The notes: generated by a model from the sequence alone, not told the origin. A stretch of DNA of 64,000 bases from Paralvinella palmiformis (GCA_025642065.1 JAODUP010000161.1:492501-556500), one strand, 5' to 3'. Shown: positions 21,717 through 34,277, numbered from the stretch's first letter. A program made the numbers and translations.

Positions 21717-22552
21717 ATACTTAACATGAACGGAGTCCAGAAAGTGAAGACCAAGATGGGCACTAAAAAGACTCCAGCTATTACCATAAATGTGGAGAGG
21801 GATGTGGGAATACAGGGATGTAGGGATTCGGGAATAAGGGAATGTAGGGATTTTATTTATCTAATCGTTTGTGTTAAAACACCAATAACCATCAATACGT
21901 AATGATTATGTTCCATTCTTTCTTTGCATCTAGACCATTTTAAGTATGTTTTAACCCCACATTGCTACAGGGTACTACAAACGACAGGGGTTTGGCCAAA
22001 ACCAATATGGGAATGGAATTTAAAAATAATATTTAAACCTCTCCATTAGCAAGCAAAATCTCTCAGGTGTGCCAAAGCCGCTGGTGGAAAAAATGTCGAA
22101 TATACCTCCTTAATTAGATGTGTTCATATGTGAACATTCTCATGTACGTGTACATGTTTTAAATAAACTCTATTTTAGACATTTGAATTTATTTTGGTTA
22201 TCTCTCTATGACCTAAAACTTTCTTTAAATAAAACATTTATTCTCTTAGCAGGAATCGTGAATACTGAAATACGTGATGACCATTATCAAATATAAATTA
22301 TATACAAATTATCACTATTGTTATTTTATTATTATTATTATTATCATCACAATCTTTATCATCGTCATATCAGTATAATATCACTCTTATTGATACCAAT
22401 ATAAACATTATTAGCAAGTGTAGTGTATCCAAGTCAGTTCACTGAGAATTACTCATAACGATGCTAATAGGTCATAGTGACATACGAATGGTCGTCACAG
22501 TTTTTGGGTAGGTTGTATATGGTACGACTGTAAGCTATAGATAAATACAGGG

Positions 22553-22554
<2 letters not shown>

Positions 22555-22596
<42 letters not shown>

Positions 22597-22599
22597 CAC

Positions 22600-22645
<46 letters not shown>
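22555..22645. repeat. (CA)n-(AT)n compound microsatellite
   Basis: CA at 22555-22595 then AT at 22603-22645. Confidence 0.95.
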
Positions 22646-22646
<1 letters not shown>

Positions 22647-22899
22647 TTGGACGATACGGGGACAATACAACTTGACTTGTAACGCAGGATTCCAGTCATT
22701 CACCATTTCCAGTCAGACACAATAGAAGTTCTACAGAACTGATAACTAGTGATTCCACAAGTGCATATATAAACACATCTTACAATGATGTAAATAGGTT
22801 TAATCTTATCTAGTATATATGCCAGGATAACTAAATAATGTAAATATTGATCAAACTGATAATCCTGGGGATGATTATTCTAAATTTAATTTTCAGGAA

Positions 22900-24080
22900 G
22901 ACTTAGTGCGTACGTTTAATGAAATTGAAGAGATTAAAAAGAAGTTTTTTATCACGCTTGTGATGTGTGCGAAATTGAAAACTTAGATTCAGTGAAATTT
23001 TGGAAGATGAATACCCAATACTCTCTAATAACCATAAATACGGAAGGTTTACCAGCTAAAGAATTAAAACTGAAAGTGCTCATAAACAGACTAGCCAGCC
23101 AACTAATGTATTTATTTATGAAGACAATCGTTAACAATACGAATTGCCCAAAACGAGTTGTGTAATACATAACATGAGCACAAAATTAATAAAAATAATC
23201 AAGTCTAGTATTAAAGTGTCATTGGCCAAACTAATAAACAAATCATTAGAAAACGGTATTATCCCTGAAATTATGAAAATAGCCAAAGTTCAAAGTTATA
23301 CCTCTATATAAAGGAAATAAATCCTGAGCAATGTACCAATTATTAAAAAAATTCCCTACTATCCAGTATATAAAAAAATGCGCAGAAAAGGTTTTATCAT
23401 TTTTTGGAAAACCCAAAAGGCCTTTATGACAGTTAATATGGTTTTCGGTCAGTATATTCTTATAACCGCTATAACAGAATTCTATCCAAAACTCCTCTAA
23501 TGTTTTGATAACAAACTAAATACAATTGGAGTCTCTCCAAGCCCCTCAACACCAGAAACCACACCACATTATTGAGTAAATTGAGACATTATGCGTAAGG
23601 AGACAGACCTTGGAGTGGTTGAGGACCTGCGTATTTGATCGGAAACAATTTGAGAGGTCAAAAGTTAGAAACTCATATCGCTTCGGGAGGTAACATCTGG
23701 TGTGATGAAAGGTTCAGTATTTGGTCCTTTACTGTTCATAATCCATTCCAATGATTTACTAAATGCCCTGCGGTTCACCAGATGTGTCCACTTTGCTGAT
23801 GACACAACCGTTTACAGAATTTAGCGCAAGTTATGCAAAACAATACTGCCGATCTTAATCAATCATCTAACAGAATTGCTTTATGGAGGTGACGGTGGTG
23901 GAAAATAACACGCATTTCATAATATTTAATCAGAATAAATAAAGAGGTTGAAAGTTATTTTACTGTTCAATCATGCGACACGGAAACACAGTCTCGCAAA
24001 AACAATCCGCGCCTGGTGTAATTTATGAAGAATCCCGTAGGAGCTTTGCTGAGAGATAGTGACGTAATGACTAACGTCGT
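22900..24080 (+). pseudogene. Degenerate non-LTR retrotransposon (reverse transcriptase fragments)
   Basis: Frame-broken RT pieces in the correct order: LAKLINKSLENGIIPEIMKI with AKV and PLYKGNK (about 23225-23320), YGFR (about 23430), then SVFGPLLFII with NDLLNALRF and HFADDTTVY (23710-23825). FADD is the catalytic motif of RT. Many stops and frameshifts; the 5' limit is uncertain. It is a different family from the LINEs further right. Confidence 0.65.
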
Positions 24081-24309
24081 TGATAGTGGTACTTAACCTA
24101 GATCCTGAAGTGTAGCTCTATTGGGTTTCTTGTTTGATCGGCTGTAGTATTATTGTGGAAAATGGAGTAAAGTATAGCCGGCATACATAATGATGATGGT
24201 ATTAAAGGTATCCAATCCGTTTAAAGTGAAGTCCCATTCTGTCCCGATCTATTCTAGTTTAGAGACCATCTGGATTGGAATTTCTGGCTATTCATTTGGA
24301 AAGTACCGA

Positions 24310-24895
24310 GGTCCGGGACGCTTCCGTCCGTCCCGGACCTCGGCCTTAGCTAAGTTCTCTCTTTCAAAACTCCGAACTCATCTGTTCTCGAATCTACTTT
24401 ATTCCTCTACTCAAAACTGTACAAAAAAACTATATACACACATCGAAACTCTCCACTCCACAACCACCACCCCTACTACTACTCGTTTGTCTACTCTTCA
24501 GCCGACTTGGCTGAGTCCTGAACAATCCCCCACTACAATTCCTCCCACACATTCAAACAGGTATGTAAAGGGGAAATCTCCCCCCCACCCCCCAGCACAA
24601 TCAGCGTGTTGTCCAGTGGAGACTCGCATGTCCCTTGATCCAATCTCCGCTCACTTGGCTGTACCATTACAAACATTCACTAACAAAGCTTTCACTCATT
24701 CAACCCACACCACGAAAACATCAATAGAGTACAAGCTATGACACCTACACCCGTGCGATCCCAACAACCGCCTGGCCACAAATCTCCAAGCGGCACCGAA
24801 CCGGTGACCACAATTGGTCGGCCAGAAACCGTTAAACGACACAGTAATTCTTCATAACATAAATTAATTCGACAATCGGCCATGACTTTACACAT
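24310..24895 (+). mobile_element. Insert inside the LINE endonuclease region, including a LINE C-terminal piece
   Basis: It splits the endonuclease between GYSF and FLCLYRPPG. It contains LSKLRTHLFSNLLYSS, typical of the very C-terminus of CR1/L2 proteins, then a C- and T-rich stretch. The inverted pair GGTCCGGGACG / CGTCCCGGACC makes a short hairpin at about 24311-24341. Confidence 0.45.
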
Positions 24896-25646
24896 TTACT
24901 GTTTTCTTCCTATGTCTCTATCGTCCTCCTGGAATAACTTCATCCTTCTTTGTTTACTTTCATGATTTACTAGAAAACTTAGTTATTATTCAGTCTGAAT
25001 TTTTCATCCTTGGTGATTTCAACCTTCATTTGGATACACAATCTACTGTTACATCCACATTTAATGACATCTTGGCAAATTTTGACTTAAAACAACACCT
25101 TTCTTTCTCCAGACACGTTTATGGTCACTGGCTTGATCGCCTCATAACCCGGTCTACATCTAACTATGCTCATATAATAACTACCACAGACATATTGTTT
25201 ATTTGATTATTTCACTGTCATAACAGAAATGTAAACATAATCCGTCGACTATAAATTTATATAATATTCTTTGTCGGTATACTCACAGCATTGGCATTCT
25301 TGCATTTAATCATGTCAACTTATCACAAACCCTAAAGCTGACTTATCACAATTACGCGAACAATACCACACTACGCTTAACACTTTACTGGACAAACACG
25401 TACCTGTCAGATCAAGATCCGTAAAAAAATAAGCCACTTGTACCATGAATGTCCCCTGAAAGTATTAATGTCAAAGTGCGTCGCCGATATTTAGAACGCA
25501 TATGGATGAAATGAAGCACACAACTTAACAGGTCTAGATATACGAACCTGTGCCATTACTGCAATAGAACCATGATTAAAGCTAAATCTGACTTTTATAT
25601 AAGCGGATTCTCGTCAAAAGCCTCCAGAAAGAAAAAAAAAACTAGG

Positions 25647-25920
25647 TCAAAAGCCCTCACATTTATTTAAGAGATGAGATTTGACTGTTTTTTTTAAACT
25701 GGATTGAACACCAAGAGGTAAATTATTCCATGCAATAGTACCTGTGTATTTAAAAGTTCCTTTACCAACTAAACTCCTATATCTAGGAACAACAAGCGAA
25801 GCCTGACTAGCACGAGTCCGTATACTATGTGCATTGCTAACCGGGGTAAAGTTGGGGGCTTTTAACCTAGAGGGCTTTTGACTTACACCCAAATAAACAT
25901 GTTCCCCAACAACTCTGAAA
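25647..25920 (-). mobile_element. LINE C-terminal/3' fragment in opposite orientation
   Basis: The minus frame encodes LVVPRYRSLVGKGTFKYTGT, AWNNLPLGVQ and KSHLLNK, the usual end of a CR1-type polyprotein, followed by a stop. It sits within the plus-strand LINE. Confidence 0.55.
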
Positions 25921-26169
25921 ATCTTCGTCTATAAATAGGACTCTCCATAGAAAAGCTTCTGTTTCTCTGCTCGTTCATGATTCAACTAATTCACTCTGCA
26001 GTTATTTTTCCACACATTTCAAGGATAAGATCACCCAAATTCATGCTTCTTTCCCAAGTTCTGCTTCTAGTTGTAATATTGATTTTCCAGTTGTACATAA
26101 CCCTTGCACAGTGTTTAAACCAACCTCACGTACTGAAGTTTCTAAACTGATTTTATCATCCCCTAATAA

Positions 26170-28860
26170 TGATAATAATAATAACATAGCCCTTATAGCG
26201 CCACATATACTAATGCTTAGGTCTAGTTCAAGGGCGCATTTACATTATATACAAGTTAAAAATAATGCCTTAGGTCAGCCTGTATGAACAAGTGAAGCTT
26301 TAGCATAGATTTAAAATTATTTAATTTGTCTGTGCTCCTGATATGAAGTGGGAGATCGTTCCACATCCGTGGAGCAAAGTGAGAAAATGCTCTGTCGCCA
26401 GCCATTTGTAATCTGGTACGAGGAACAGTCAGCAGAGATGAGTCAGACGATCTTAGATGACGTTGGGGTTTATATGTGTCCAATAGTAGTGTTAGATAGT
26501 CCGGTGCCAAGTTGTTGAGGGCTTTAAATGTTAGAAGGGGAACCTTAAATATAATCCTGTGTCTGACTGGAATCCAGTGGAGTGCTCTGAGTATGGGTGT
26601 AATGTGGTGTCTCTTTCTAGTTTTAGTTACAAGTCGAGCTGCCATATTGTGTATTCGTTGGAGCTTGGCTAGAGACGTTTCTCTTATGCCAACGAGCAGG
26701 GCACTGCAGTAGTCCAACCGGCTACTGATAAAAGCGTATACAATTGTGATAGCAGACTCTTTCGAAAGATAATTTCGGATGGATGAAATACTGTGGATGT
26801 GGAAATAAGTAGCCTTATAAATGTCCACGGTGAGTAATTGGTCAAATATAGCTACAAGATTGCGTGCTTGTAGTGTCGGAGCAATGGGAGCTCCTCCAAC
26901 CACGACCTATGATATACAGTCAATGGATCTGTGTAATTTGGATGTTAATATGAGGAGCTCAGTCTTATCATCATTATGTTTTAGCTCGTGTTCGACCATC
27001 CATATACGTATATTGCTAATACAGTTTTCAACTCAAGTGAGTATTCATGGTTGGTGGGGTCGAATGCCATGTATAGCTGAGTATCGTCAGCATAGAAATA
27101 AACGTTTAAACAATTGATTCGTGCGATGTCTCCAATGGGAAGTGTATAGATAGTGAAAGGGATGGGTCCTAGGACTGACCCACGAAGGGCTGCAAATAGT
27201 AGGGTAGCTACAAGTGAAAATGCATCACCTATGCTGACTCTGACTCCTATCAGATAGATATGACTTCAGCCATGTAAGCACAGTTCTTCTACCAATACCT
27301 AACTGGGTCATCATACGTGACAGTAGTAGATTGTAGTCGACGGTGTCAAATGCAACGGATAAATCTAAAAGAACCAAGATGACAACCGTCTTATCATCAA
27401 TCATCATATGGAGCTCGCTCTATCAATTTGGATAGAAATTGAAGATATGAGATTGGCCTGTAGTTTTTAAGAACCTCTGAATCAGGGCTAGATTTCTTTA
27501 GAACAGGTTTTACAAGGGCTTTTTTTCATATCAGTGGGAAAAAAGTCCTGATGATAGAGTTTCGTTGACTATCTAGGTGATAGTAGGGAGTAAGATGTCA
27601 ATGTGAGTTTTGATCAACCTGGTTGGCATCGGATCCAGAAAACATGTAGCAGGAAAGAAGCTATTAAAATTCTCTGTGGGAAGAAAAGTGATATCACCTA
27701 AAACAATATGGTTTGTGTTCTATTGAAAACTTGTGTCAAGTACCTGCCGAATTATTACAATTTTGGAAATAAAATATTTGATGAAGCGATGAGCTAATTC
27801 CTGTATATTGTTCTGAGCTGGGAGTGATTGAACTGCCTTACGATGTAGGAGCCCATCAACAGTTTTAAACAGGGTGGACTGGTTTCCAGCACAGCTAACC
27901 ATTTTATCATTTAAAAATTTAGCCTTTTCAGAGTTCATCAAATTATTGAGGAGTCGTTTCTGTGCTTGGTACATCTGGCGATGTCCAGTTAGAAGAGGCC
28001 GTCTCCAGAGACTTTCACGTTTCCGACGCTGTTGCCTTGCGTTCTCAATATCATCTGAGAACCAATAGATCATTTTCCGAACAGGGAATGTCTTGCTTTT
28101 GAGTGGGGCTTGTTTGTCCAGGAGAGTCCTCAGAGTTGAATTGTACTGACACACCATGGGATCGAGTTCCATTGCAGGGTGTCTTAAGATTGCACACTCT
28201 CGGATGTCATCAGCTAGGCAGTTTTGATCAATTGCTCAGATGTTTCTGAATAATATTCTAGTCGGTCGTGGTAGTTTAGACATATTCAGATGAATGCGTA
28301 TGGCAATATGATCAGATATCGTAGAATGTACAGATGTCATATGTACAATGTTGTTATATTGGTGTGTGATGCCAGGTTTATGATATAACTATCCCTGTGG
28401 ATAGGTTCTGACACATGTTGTACCAGATTTGTGGAGTCCAAAGGGTCATTAAGCCTTTTTGTGATAGCATTTTCATTGGCAATCCCAGTGAATGTTGTAG
28501 TCCCCAACAATAAGTAGTTGTTCTGCAATGAACGAGTACTGATCTATGATGTCGGCGAAGTCACTAAAGAAATCAGTTCCCTTTGGAGCCTTAGGTGGGC
28601 GATATAGCACCATCAACTCAATAGTAGTAGCGTCACATGTCGCAAACACAGCTAGGGCTTATACAGAAGGACTGGTCAAGTCAACATTTTCTGAGATAGG
28701 CAGTGTCTCCATAAATAGCAGGACAACCACCGCATTTCCCAACCCTTCTTCTGCTTTCTGGTCATGGTTTCTGGTTATGGTGTTTCATAACATACCTTGT
28801 TTGGGACAATAAAATCATCTTGTGATGTGTCTTTTTGATAACATTCCTTGTGTAGGAGAA
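26170..28860 (-). mobile_element. CR1/L2-type LINE copy, nearly complete EN-RT, nested in the plus-strand LINE
   Basis: Read on the minus strand. Endonuclease: VLYRPPKAPKGTDFFSDF, LLIVGDYNIH (28650-28500), SDHIAIRIHLN (28320-28265). Linker: LRTLLDKQAPLKSKTFPVRK and WFSDDIENARQQRRKRE (28172-27990). RT: VLLDLSVAFDTVDYNLLLSR (27385-27310), GSVLGPIPF and FYADDTQLYM (27180-27090), MVEHELKHNDDKTELLI (about 27000). C-terminus: AFISSRLDYCSALLVGI, LHWIPVRHRIIFK, FSHFAPRMWNDLPLHIRS (26740-26300). YADD is intact but stops and frameshifts break the frame. A TTA-rich 3' tail abuts the host LINE near 26170. Confidence 0.82.
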
Positions 28861-28876
28861 TAGAATTAAGTTGTAC
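28788..28876. repeat. Two-copy direct repeat at the LINE junction
   Basis: ATAACATACCTTGTTTGGGA and ATAACATTCCTTGTGTAGGA, each followed by a similar AATAnAATC-A-TTGT, lie 48 bp apart, near where the minus LINE meets the plus LINE. Confidence 0.5.
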
Positions 28877-29493
28877 AATGCTAGTGCTTGTTCTTGTCAT
28901 AGTTCTCTGGCTTCCCCTCTACCCTTCTGTCTGCTTACAAACAATTTCACTCTACAGAAACCCTCTACTGAAAGTTCATAACGACATATCGCTAAACATA
29001 TCGCTAAACATGGACAGAGGAAAGGTCACTGCATTAACACTATTAGATTTGTCTGCAACTTTTGACACGATTGATTATTCTGTTCTTCTAGATCGCTTGT
29101 CGGATTGGTATGACATATTGAGCACAGCACTCACTTGTATCCGCTCATTCTTAATAAATAAGTTTCAATCTATAAAAATAAAAACCTTTTTTTCAAAGGC
29201 AGTGCCTATGTTTTGCTGTGTTCCCCAAGACTCCGTTCTTGGACCACTGCTGCTTACTCTGTATACTACACCACTGTGTTCTCTTATTCACAGCCACAAA
29301 TTAGACCATCATTTATGTGCAAATGACACCCAAATAGACATATCTTTATCTACAGCAGATACTGATATTTCACCCTTAAACAGGTAGGTGACTGTCTCAG
29401 TAATATCTCTGGCTGGATTTCATCATTATAGGCAACGCAGGAGACTTACTTGTTTCTTCCCTATGTTTCTCTGACATCTCGCTGCTGTTACTA

Positions 29494-31182
29494 CAGACTA
29501 GGAAAAAAAGGGTTTGGATTATCCCAAAATGCTGCTTAAATGAAATTTTAAGAGCACTCTTACTATAACTTTCGTGATATTTTACATAGCATTATGTCAT
29601 TTTATATTGTCAATTCATTGTGTTCAATAATATTGAATACAGTTTTTACTTAATAATACTGGTTTATTCTTTTTATTGCCATCTCTTTGAACCTGTGACA
29701 AATACTAACAAAAACAATACTTTTATTCGTAAACATAAAACTTCACAAAACAACCGAAATCCATATTCAAAATATTTGTCCTTGTGTTAAAGCTAATGAA
29801 TCATGCCAAGCAATATGAAAAAAAAACCAATACTTCGTGTGGCCTCCTCCCCGGGTGTTTTGGTAACCCAACCGGGCAAACCCAAGCCGGCCCCGAAAAG
29901 GATGCTCAAAACTCAGGAATTGAGAAAAACTTCTTGGGGGGTTTTCCCGAATACCCCAATCCAAAGGGTTCCCAAAAAAAAGGGGCCTGGGTCAGTTCAA
30001 CCACGTTTGTTGGGGGGTTGTCCATGTTTTTCAATCCACGTGAGATTTCCGACGAAAGGTTCTCGATCAGGTTCAAATCCGGTGACATACCAGGCCAATC
30101 CATGTGCTGCACATTATCACCTTCGAGGAAACCCATGACGCGTCGCGCTCGGTGTACTGGACCATTGTCATCTTGGAACACAAACTTTGCCTGGAAGTCT
30201 CTCCTAGCAAATGGAAGCGTTTTGGTTTCCAGGAAACGTATGTTCTGGTACTGATCCATATTTCCATCCAGTACGTAGAACTCGGATTTCCCTCTGCTGT
30301 GGAAGGTACCGCATATCGTGATTCCGTCGCCACCTGCCTGTACTCTAGGCAATACACACTCATCGAGTAGAGCCTCGTGAGCTTGTCTGAGCACTCAAAC
30401 ACGACCATCTTGACGATACAGCAAAAATCTGGATTAGTCACTGAACACAACCTGTTGCCAGTGACCATAACACCATTTCAAGTGCCCACACGCCCACACA
30501 TATCGCACTTGTTGGTGTCTTTTTTGCAGTAGGGGGCTTCCTCACGAGCCGTCTTGCCAAATAACCAGCGTTCAAAAGTCATCAGCCGATTTGCCACAGG
30601 AACATTGATGAAACGAATCCAGTCGTCACGAAGCTGAGATGAAGGTTTGTTCGGCTAATACAGTCGGAGCAGATATCGGTCATGTCTAGCTGTGGTTTTC
30701 TTGGGACAACCAGATCTTGGCCTAGGAGTCGTTAGACCAATCTCCGGATGACGCTTCAGAATCTTATAGATCGATCATTGGGTAATCCGGAACACTTGGG
30801 CAATGTCCTTCTGGCTAGACCCAACCTGGTGCATACCAACGATCCTGTTGCCCAAATCTGCACTCAATTGATGTCTCATGGTTGTTAATTATCTCATGTG
30901 AAGTTGAGAAAGACTTTTAAAAGGAAGAGGCTTTTCACTTACATAGCCCACAAGCGGTCTCAAATGGATTAACAACCAAACAAAAGGGCGCTCATTAATT
31001 GGTTAGTTTTAATCACCTCATCGGTCGTACCACACCGAAATGTTGGTAGTAGACATATTTGAGTCTATTCTACATGTTTAAGCTGGTTACAAATCAAATA
31101 TGCATTATATTGGCTGGATTATCCGACTAAATGACAAAAACTAAAAACTGAGCGATATATTCTAAACTTTTTTCCTAGACTG
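29494..31182 (-). mobile_element. Tc1-family DNA transposon with terminal inverted repeats and TA duplication
   Basis: The left end is CAGACTAGGAAAAAAAG and the right end, reversed, CAGTCTAGGAAAAAAGT. Both are flanked by TA (29492-29493 and 31183-31184), the target duplication of Tc1/mariner. Length 1689 bp, usual for the family. The reading frame is on the minus strand. It was inserted into the RT-coding part of the plus-strand LINE, since LINE sequence continues directly on both sides. Confidence 0.9.
29906..30879 (-). pseudogene. Tc1-like transposase, frame-broken
   Basis: ATG at 30879 starts MRHQLSADLGNRIVGMHQ, then the helix-turn-helix SQKDIAQVF, IYKILKRHPEIG, and TTPRPRSGCPKKTTARHDRY. 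It continues with the DDE domain: YVLDGNMDQYQNIRFLETK, LPFARRDFQAKFVFQDDNGP (second catalytic D), VHRARRVMGFLEGDN, DWPGMSPDLNLIENLSSEIS (third acidic residue in LIEN) and NPPTNVVELTQA. Stops (after RITQ, after RLY) and shifts near 30390 and below 29990 break it. The C-terminal end is replaced by a shifted frame. Confidence 0.88.
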
Positions 31183-31500
31183 TATCATATTCGTGACCTT
31201 CGCTATATTTCTCTTTCAGTCGCCAAAACTATTGCTACATCATTCATTACTAGTCGGCTTGATTACTGTAACTCTCTTCTTTATAATATCGCATTTTTCA
31301 GTTACTGTCCCTATTCTTTCACCTTTTCAGACTTGCTTATCCTTCCTAAGTTTCCACTCCATCTGATCATTTCTTTATGAACTTTGCATTGTACCCGGAC
31401 TATGAGATTGCCCAACCCCTGCACCAAATGCGCCACTGAGCTCGAATCTTTTCGAGGATATTGGCGCAATAGAAATTTTGTAATTTGTACTATTACTGTT
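31183..31500 (+). mobile_element. Last piece of the plus-strand LINE and its 3' tail
   Basis: RT C-terminal residues at 31190-31310, then GATCATTTCTTTATGAACTT, GAGATTGCCCAACCCCTG and GGCGCAATAGAAATTTTG with a TTA-rich end. Confidence 0.65.
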
Positions 31501-31688
31501 ATTATTATTTATAATATCCACTATTAAAGATCTGATTTCCCACATTTGTGTCAAGACAGTACAGATTCAAGTGATTCGTCGGAGTCCGAGCACGAAGACA
31601 GTGGCATAAATTGAAGGCAACGGCCAAAATTAAGGCCCGGCCAAAATGTTGTCTTCGGTGTGATGCAAATGTGGGAAATGTGTTGTAC

Positions 31689-31691
<3 letters not shown>

Positions 31692-31771
<80 letters not shown>
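31692..31771. repeat. Long (TA)n microsatellite
   Basis: About 80 bp of nearly pure TA. Confidence 0.97.
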
Positions 31772-31772
<1 letters not shown>

Positions 31773-32205
31773 GATAGAGTTGTTTTTGTTGTAAGGAACA
31801 TGAACTTTAAGCAGACCCGTCTAAGACATTGATTTGCGCGACTGGTATCGCTAATTTAGACGTTAAGCCATACGTAGCATACAAACCATCGCTGGATGTG
31901 GCATACATAAAGACGGGACGGTATTTGAAGGGACCCGATCCAGAAGAGCTGTCAAATCGATAAGTAAATGCCACTTACCGGGTACAATTAATAACAAATG
32001 ATTATCTAAATTGACTAAGAAGATGTTCATTTAAACACATGATCGCATTAGACCTTGCAACTAGCTTTAGGTAAAGAAGGAAGAGTTCGTAAATCACTGA
32101 TAAAATCGCGACATATATATCTAGGCCTAGAGACATTGACAGTCTATCAGCTGTTTTGTGGGCATAGACTAGGCTCTTCCAGTACCACGCTGTTGCGTAC
32201 ACTGG

Positions 32206-32208
<3 letters not shown>

Positions 32209-32291
<83 letters not shown>
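32209..32291. repeat. Long (TA)n microsatellite
   Basis: About 82 bp of pure TA, among the longest in the window. Confidence 0.97.
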
Positions 32292-32295
<4 letters not shown>

Positions 32296-32443
32296 CTTGA
32301 ACATTTAAAAATATTTTTATGATCATATGTAATTAAGCCAGTACACAGATTTCCCTGTTTTATCACACATGATGTGATTTCTGGATTCACAGAACTATTA
32401 GCGATTTCTGATTTTTATAGCTAATCTGTTCAAACTGACAACA

Positions 32444-32446
<3 letters not shown>

Positions 32447-32481
<35 letters not shown>
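32447..32481. repeat. (AT)n microsatellite
   Basis: Uninterrupted AT tract. Confidence 0.95.
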
Positions 32482-32482
<1 letters not shown>

Positions 32483-32919
32483 TCCCTCTGCTGAACCAAA
32501 ATATATTTGGAATACCACGTACGGTCTGAAAATATTTCGTTTCTTTTAATTTCAGACAAAATTGGCCATATCATTTATAAACGTTGATTGCATCTTTCAT
32601 GTATTAAATCGCAATTGTGAATTTAGAAATATGATCAACATTAATAATTTATGCTAATCACCAAGGCATCAGTGAAGCCATCACGGTTCATGTCCTGACA
32701 CTAATAGCCCACAGAAACACAATTAGTGTTTGTTTGATGTGTTCTGGCCAAATCATTTATAAACCAAGAATTTCAGGTCATTGTCATCATAACCAGTTTT
32801 CAAAGTATCATTGCTTGAACAAATATATTATTATATCGGATAAACCTTCACTATGACTATTCTTGATCATTTCGACATTCCTGCGCTGGACTGGTGTTCG
32901 TCAGCTGACCAGTTAGCAT

Positions 32920-33296
32920 AATGGAAACAGGCCCTCAAAACAGAGGTCATGTGTATACAACAACTAACTGAACCACAAGTTTCACAGGAAAATCTGGAAC
33001 CCTCCAGGAAGCGATCCAAGGTGTTTTCCTTTACGGGGAATCGCAGGGTTCCCACAACAAGTTCATCAGCAGACAGTGAGATATCAGATTACTTTGGTCA
33101 GCAATGCATTGCAGAGGACACTAATGCATTATCTTATTGGCAGCAACAACAGCTGAACTTTCCAACACTCAGTAAGCTAGCTAAACAAAACCTCACAGTA
33201 CGTGCCTCTTCCGCTCCAGTCGAGCGACTATTCAGTACAGCTGGAAAGATCTTCCGCCAAGACAGATGCTCACTGAAAGACCATACATTCTAGACT
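32920..33296 (+). pseudogene. hAT transposase C-terminal (dimerisation) fragment
   Basis: A frame with ALSYWQQQQLNFPTLSKLAK, then QNLTVRASSAPVERLFSTAG, then KIFRQDRCSLKDHTF. The order YW..P.LS.LA, ASSAPVER.FS.AG, R..L is the hallmark of the hAT dimerisation region. The N-terminal BED finger and catalytic part are absent. It stops at 33291-33293; palindromic repeats follow, probably subterminal. Confidence 0.85.
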
Positions 33297-33483
33297 CTTA
33301 TGTTGATACGAATGAACTTCAAGTAGTATGTTTCTATTAAAGTTGACAATATGTGAATCAATATGACCATACAAATGTTATAACTGAAAATTAATAAACC
33401 TGAACAATAGTTACTAGTCTTGGTCGTGTTCTTGCACACAAAAATATACACCCAATTATAATATACACAGCACAGAAAATGTA

Positions 33484-33615
33484 ACTGTAAATGTATCTAT
33501 ATACATTTGGAATGTAACTGTAATGTATCTAGATACATTCATTAATAATGTATCTAGATACGTAACTGTATCTAGATACATTTGGAATGTAACTGAAACT
33601 TATCTAGATACATTT
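33484..33615. repeat. Palindromic subterminal-type repeats next to the hAT fragment
   Basis: Repeated ATGTATCTAGATACATT palindromes, alternating with TTTGGAATGTAACTG, occur four to five times in 130 bp. Such clusters are known at the ends of hAT elements; here their link to the fragment is inferred. Confidence 0.6.
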
Positions 33616-34195
33616 GAAATATATCTGCCCCAGGTCTGCTTATATGAACAAATAGTAGGTAAACTTATGTATAAATGCACTCCAAATACATTTTAACCAT
33701 TCACACCCAACTCTCTTCCCCTTAATAATGTAATACAAGAGATGGCAATCAACCTAATTTTCAGCACTACACCTCAACTCAATACAAACTCATTTAACTC
33801 CATAATAATAATATAAATATATGTTAGAAAACTGAACTGAGAATTTCATTGTAGCGTTATTGTGAGCTGGGTTCCTGGATTTGGGTGGGTTGAAGGGTGG
33901 ATCGATATATCATACTTGAGTCTTGAAAGTTTTGTTCTCTATTATTCTATGTGATTTTGTTTACTCAAATTAATTGTGTTGTATATATGTATATACCCAC
34001 ATATGTGTATGTTCAATTTTTTATTTATTTTTATCAGGAGAGTAGGCTATAGCCCTTGTAAATTTTATGATACTAATTGTTATTATTAGACACATGACGT
34101 GCAAACAGAATTAAGTGGTACAAGCCTCACCCCTTTTGAGCAATGTTCAACTGCCCAATTATCATTGGTGTGCTACGCTAAATAAATAAATAAAT

Positions 34196-34198
<3 letters not shown>

Positions 34199-34261
<63 letters not shown>
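34199..34261. repeat. (CA)n-(TA)n compound microsatellite
   Basis: CA to 34228 then TA to 34261, preceded by (AAAT)n. Confidence 0.95.
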
Positions 34262-34263
<2 letters not shown>

Positions 34264-34277
34264 CATGTGTGACAAAT

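Larger units (their letters stand above)
24190..31500 (+). mobile_element. CR1/L2-type LINE, broken into pieces by later insertions
   Basis: Plus-strand pieces appear in protein order. Endonuclease start SNPFKVKSHSVPIYSSLE (24214-24290). Endonuclease core CLYRPPG, FFILGDFNLHLD (24900-25170). Linker TTLR-TLLDKHVPVRSRSV (25370-25430). Linker again with KPTSRTEVSKLILSS (25990-26165). RT start YKQFHSTET, DLSATFDTID, then SVLGPLLLTLYTTPL (28885-29390). RT end RDLRYIS, SRLDYCNSLLYNI (31190-31310) and the 3' tail to about 31500. Between them lie a LINE 3' end (24310-24895), another minus LINE end (25647-25920), an opposite-strand LINE (26170-28860) and a Tc1 element (29494-31182). YADD has decayed to CAND. 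Non-functional. Confidence 0.75.

Noticed and set aside
24190..24741. 183-codon plus-strand frame
   Set aside because: It runs from a LINE endonuclease piece into an inserted LINE end and a C-rich stretch; a chance joining of transposon fragments, not a gene.
29784..30254. 156-codon plus-strand frame inside the Tc1 element
   Set aside because: Antisense shadow of the transposase, which is clearly on the minus strand.
31611..32304. Frames containing long alternating Ile-Tyr runs
   Set aside because: Translation of (TA)n microsatellites; the same artefact appears at 3810, 7955, 18563, 22464, 34162, 50305, 58286 and 60643.
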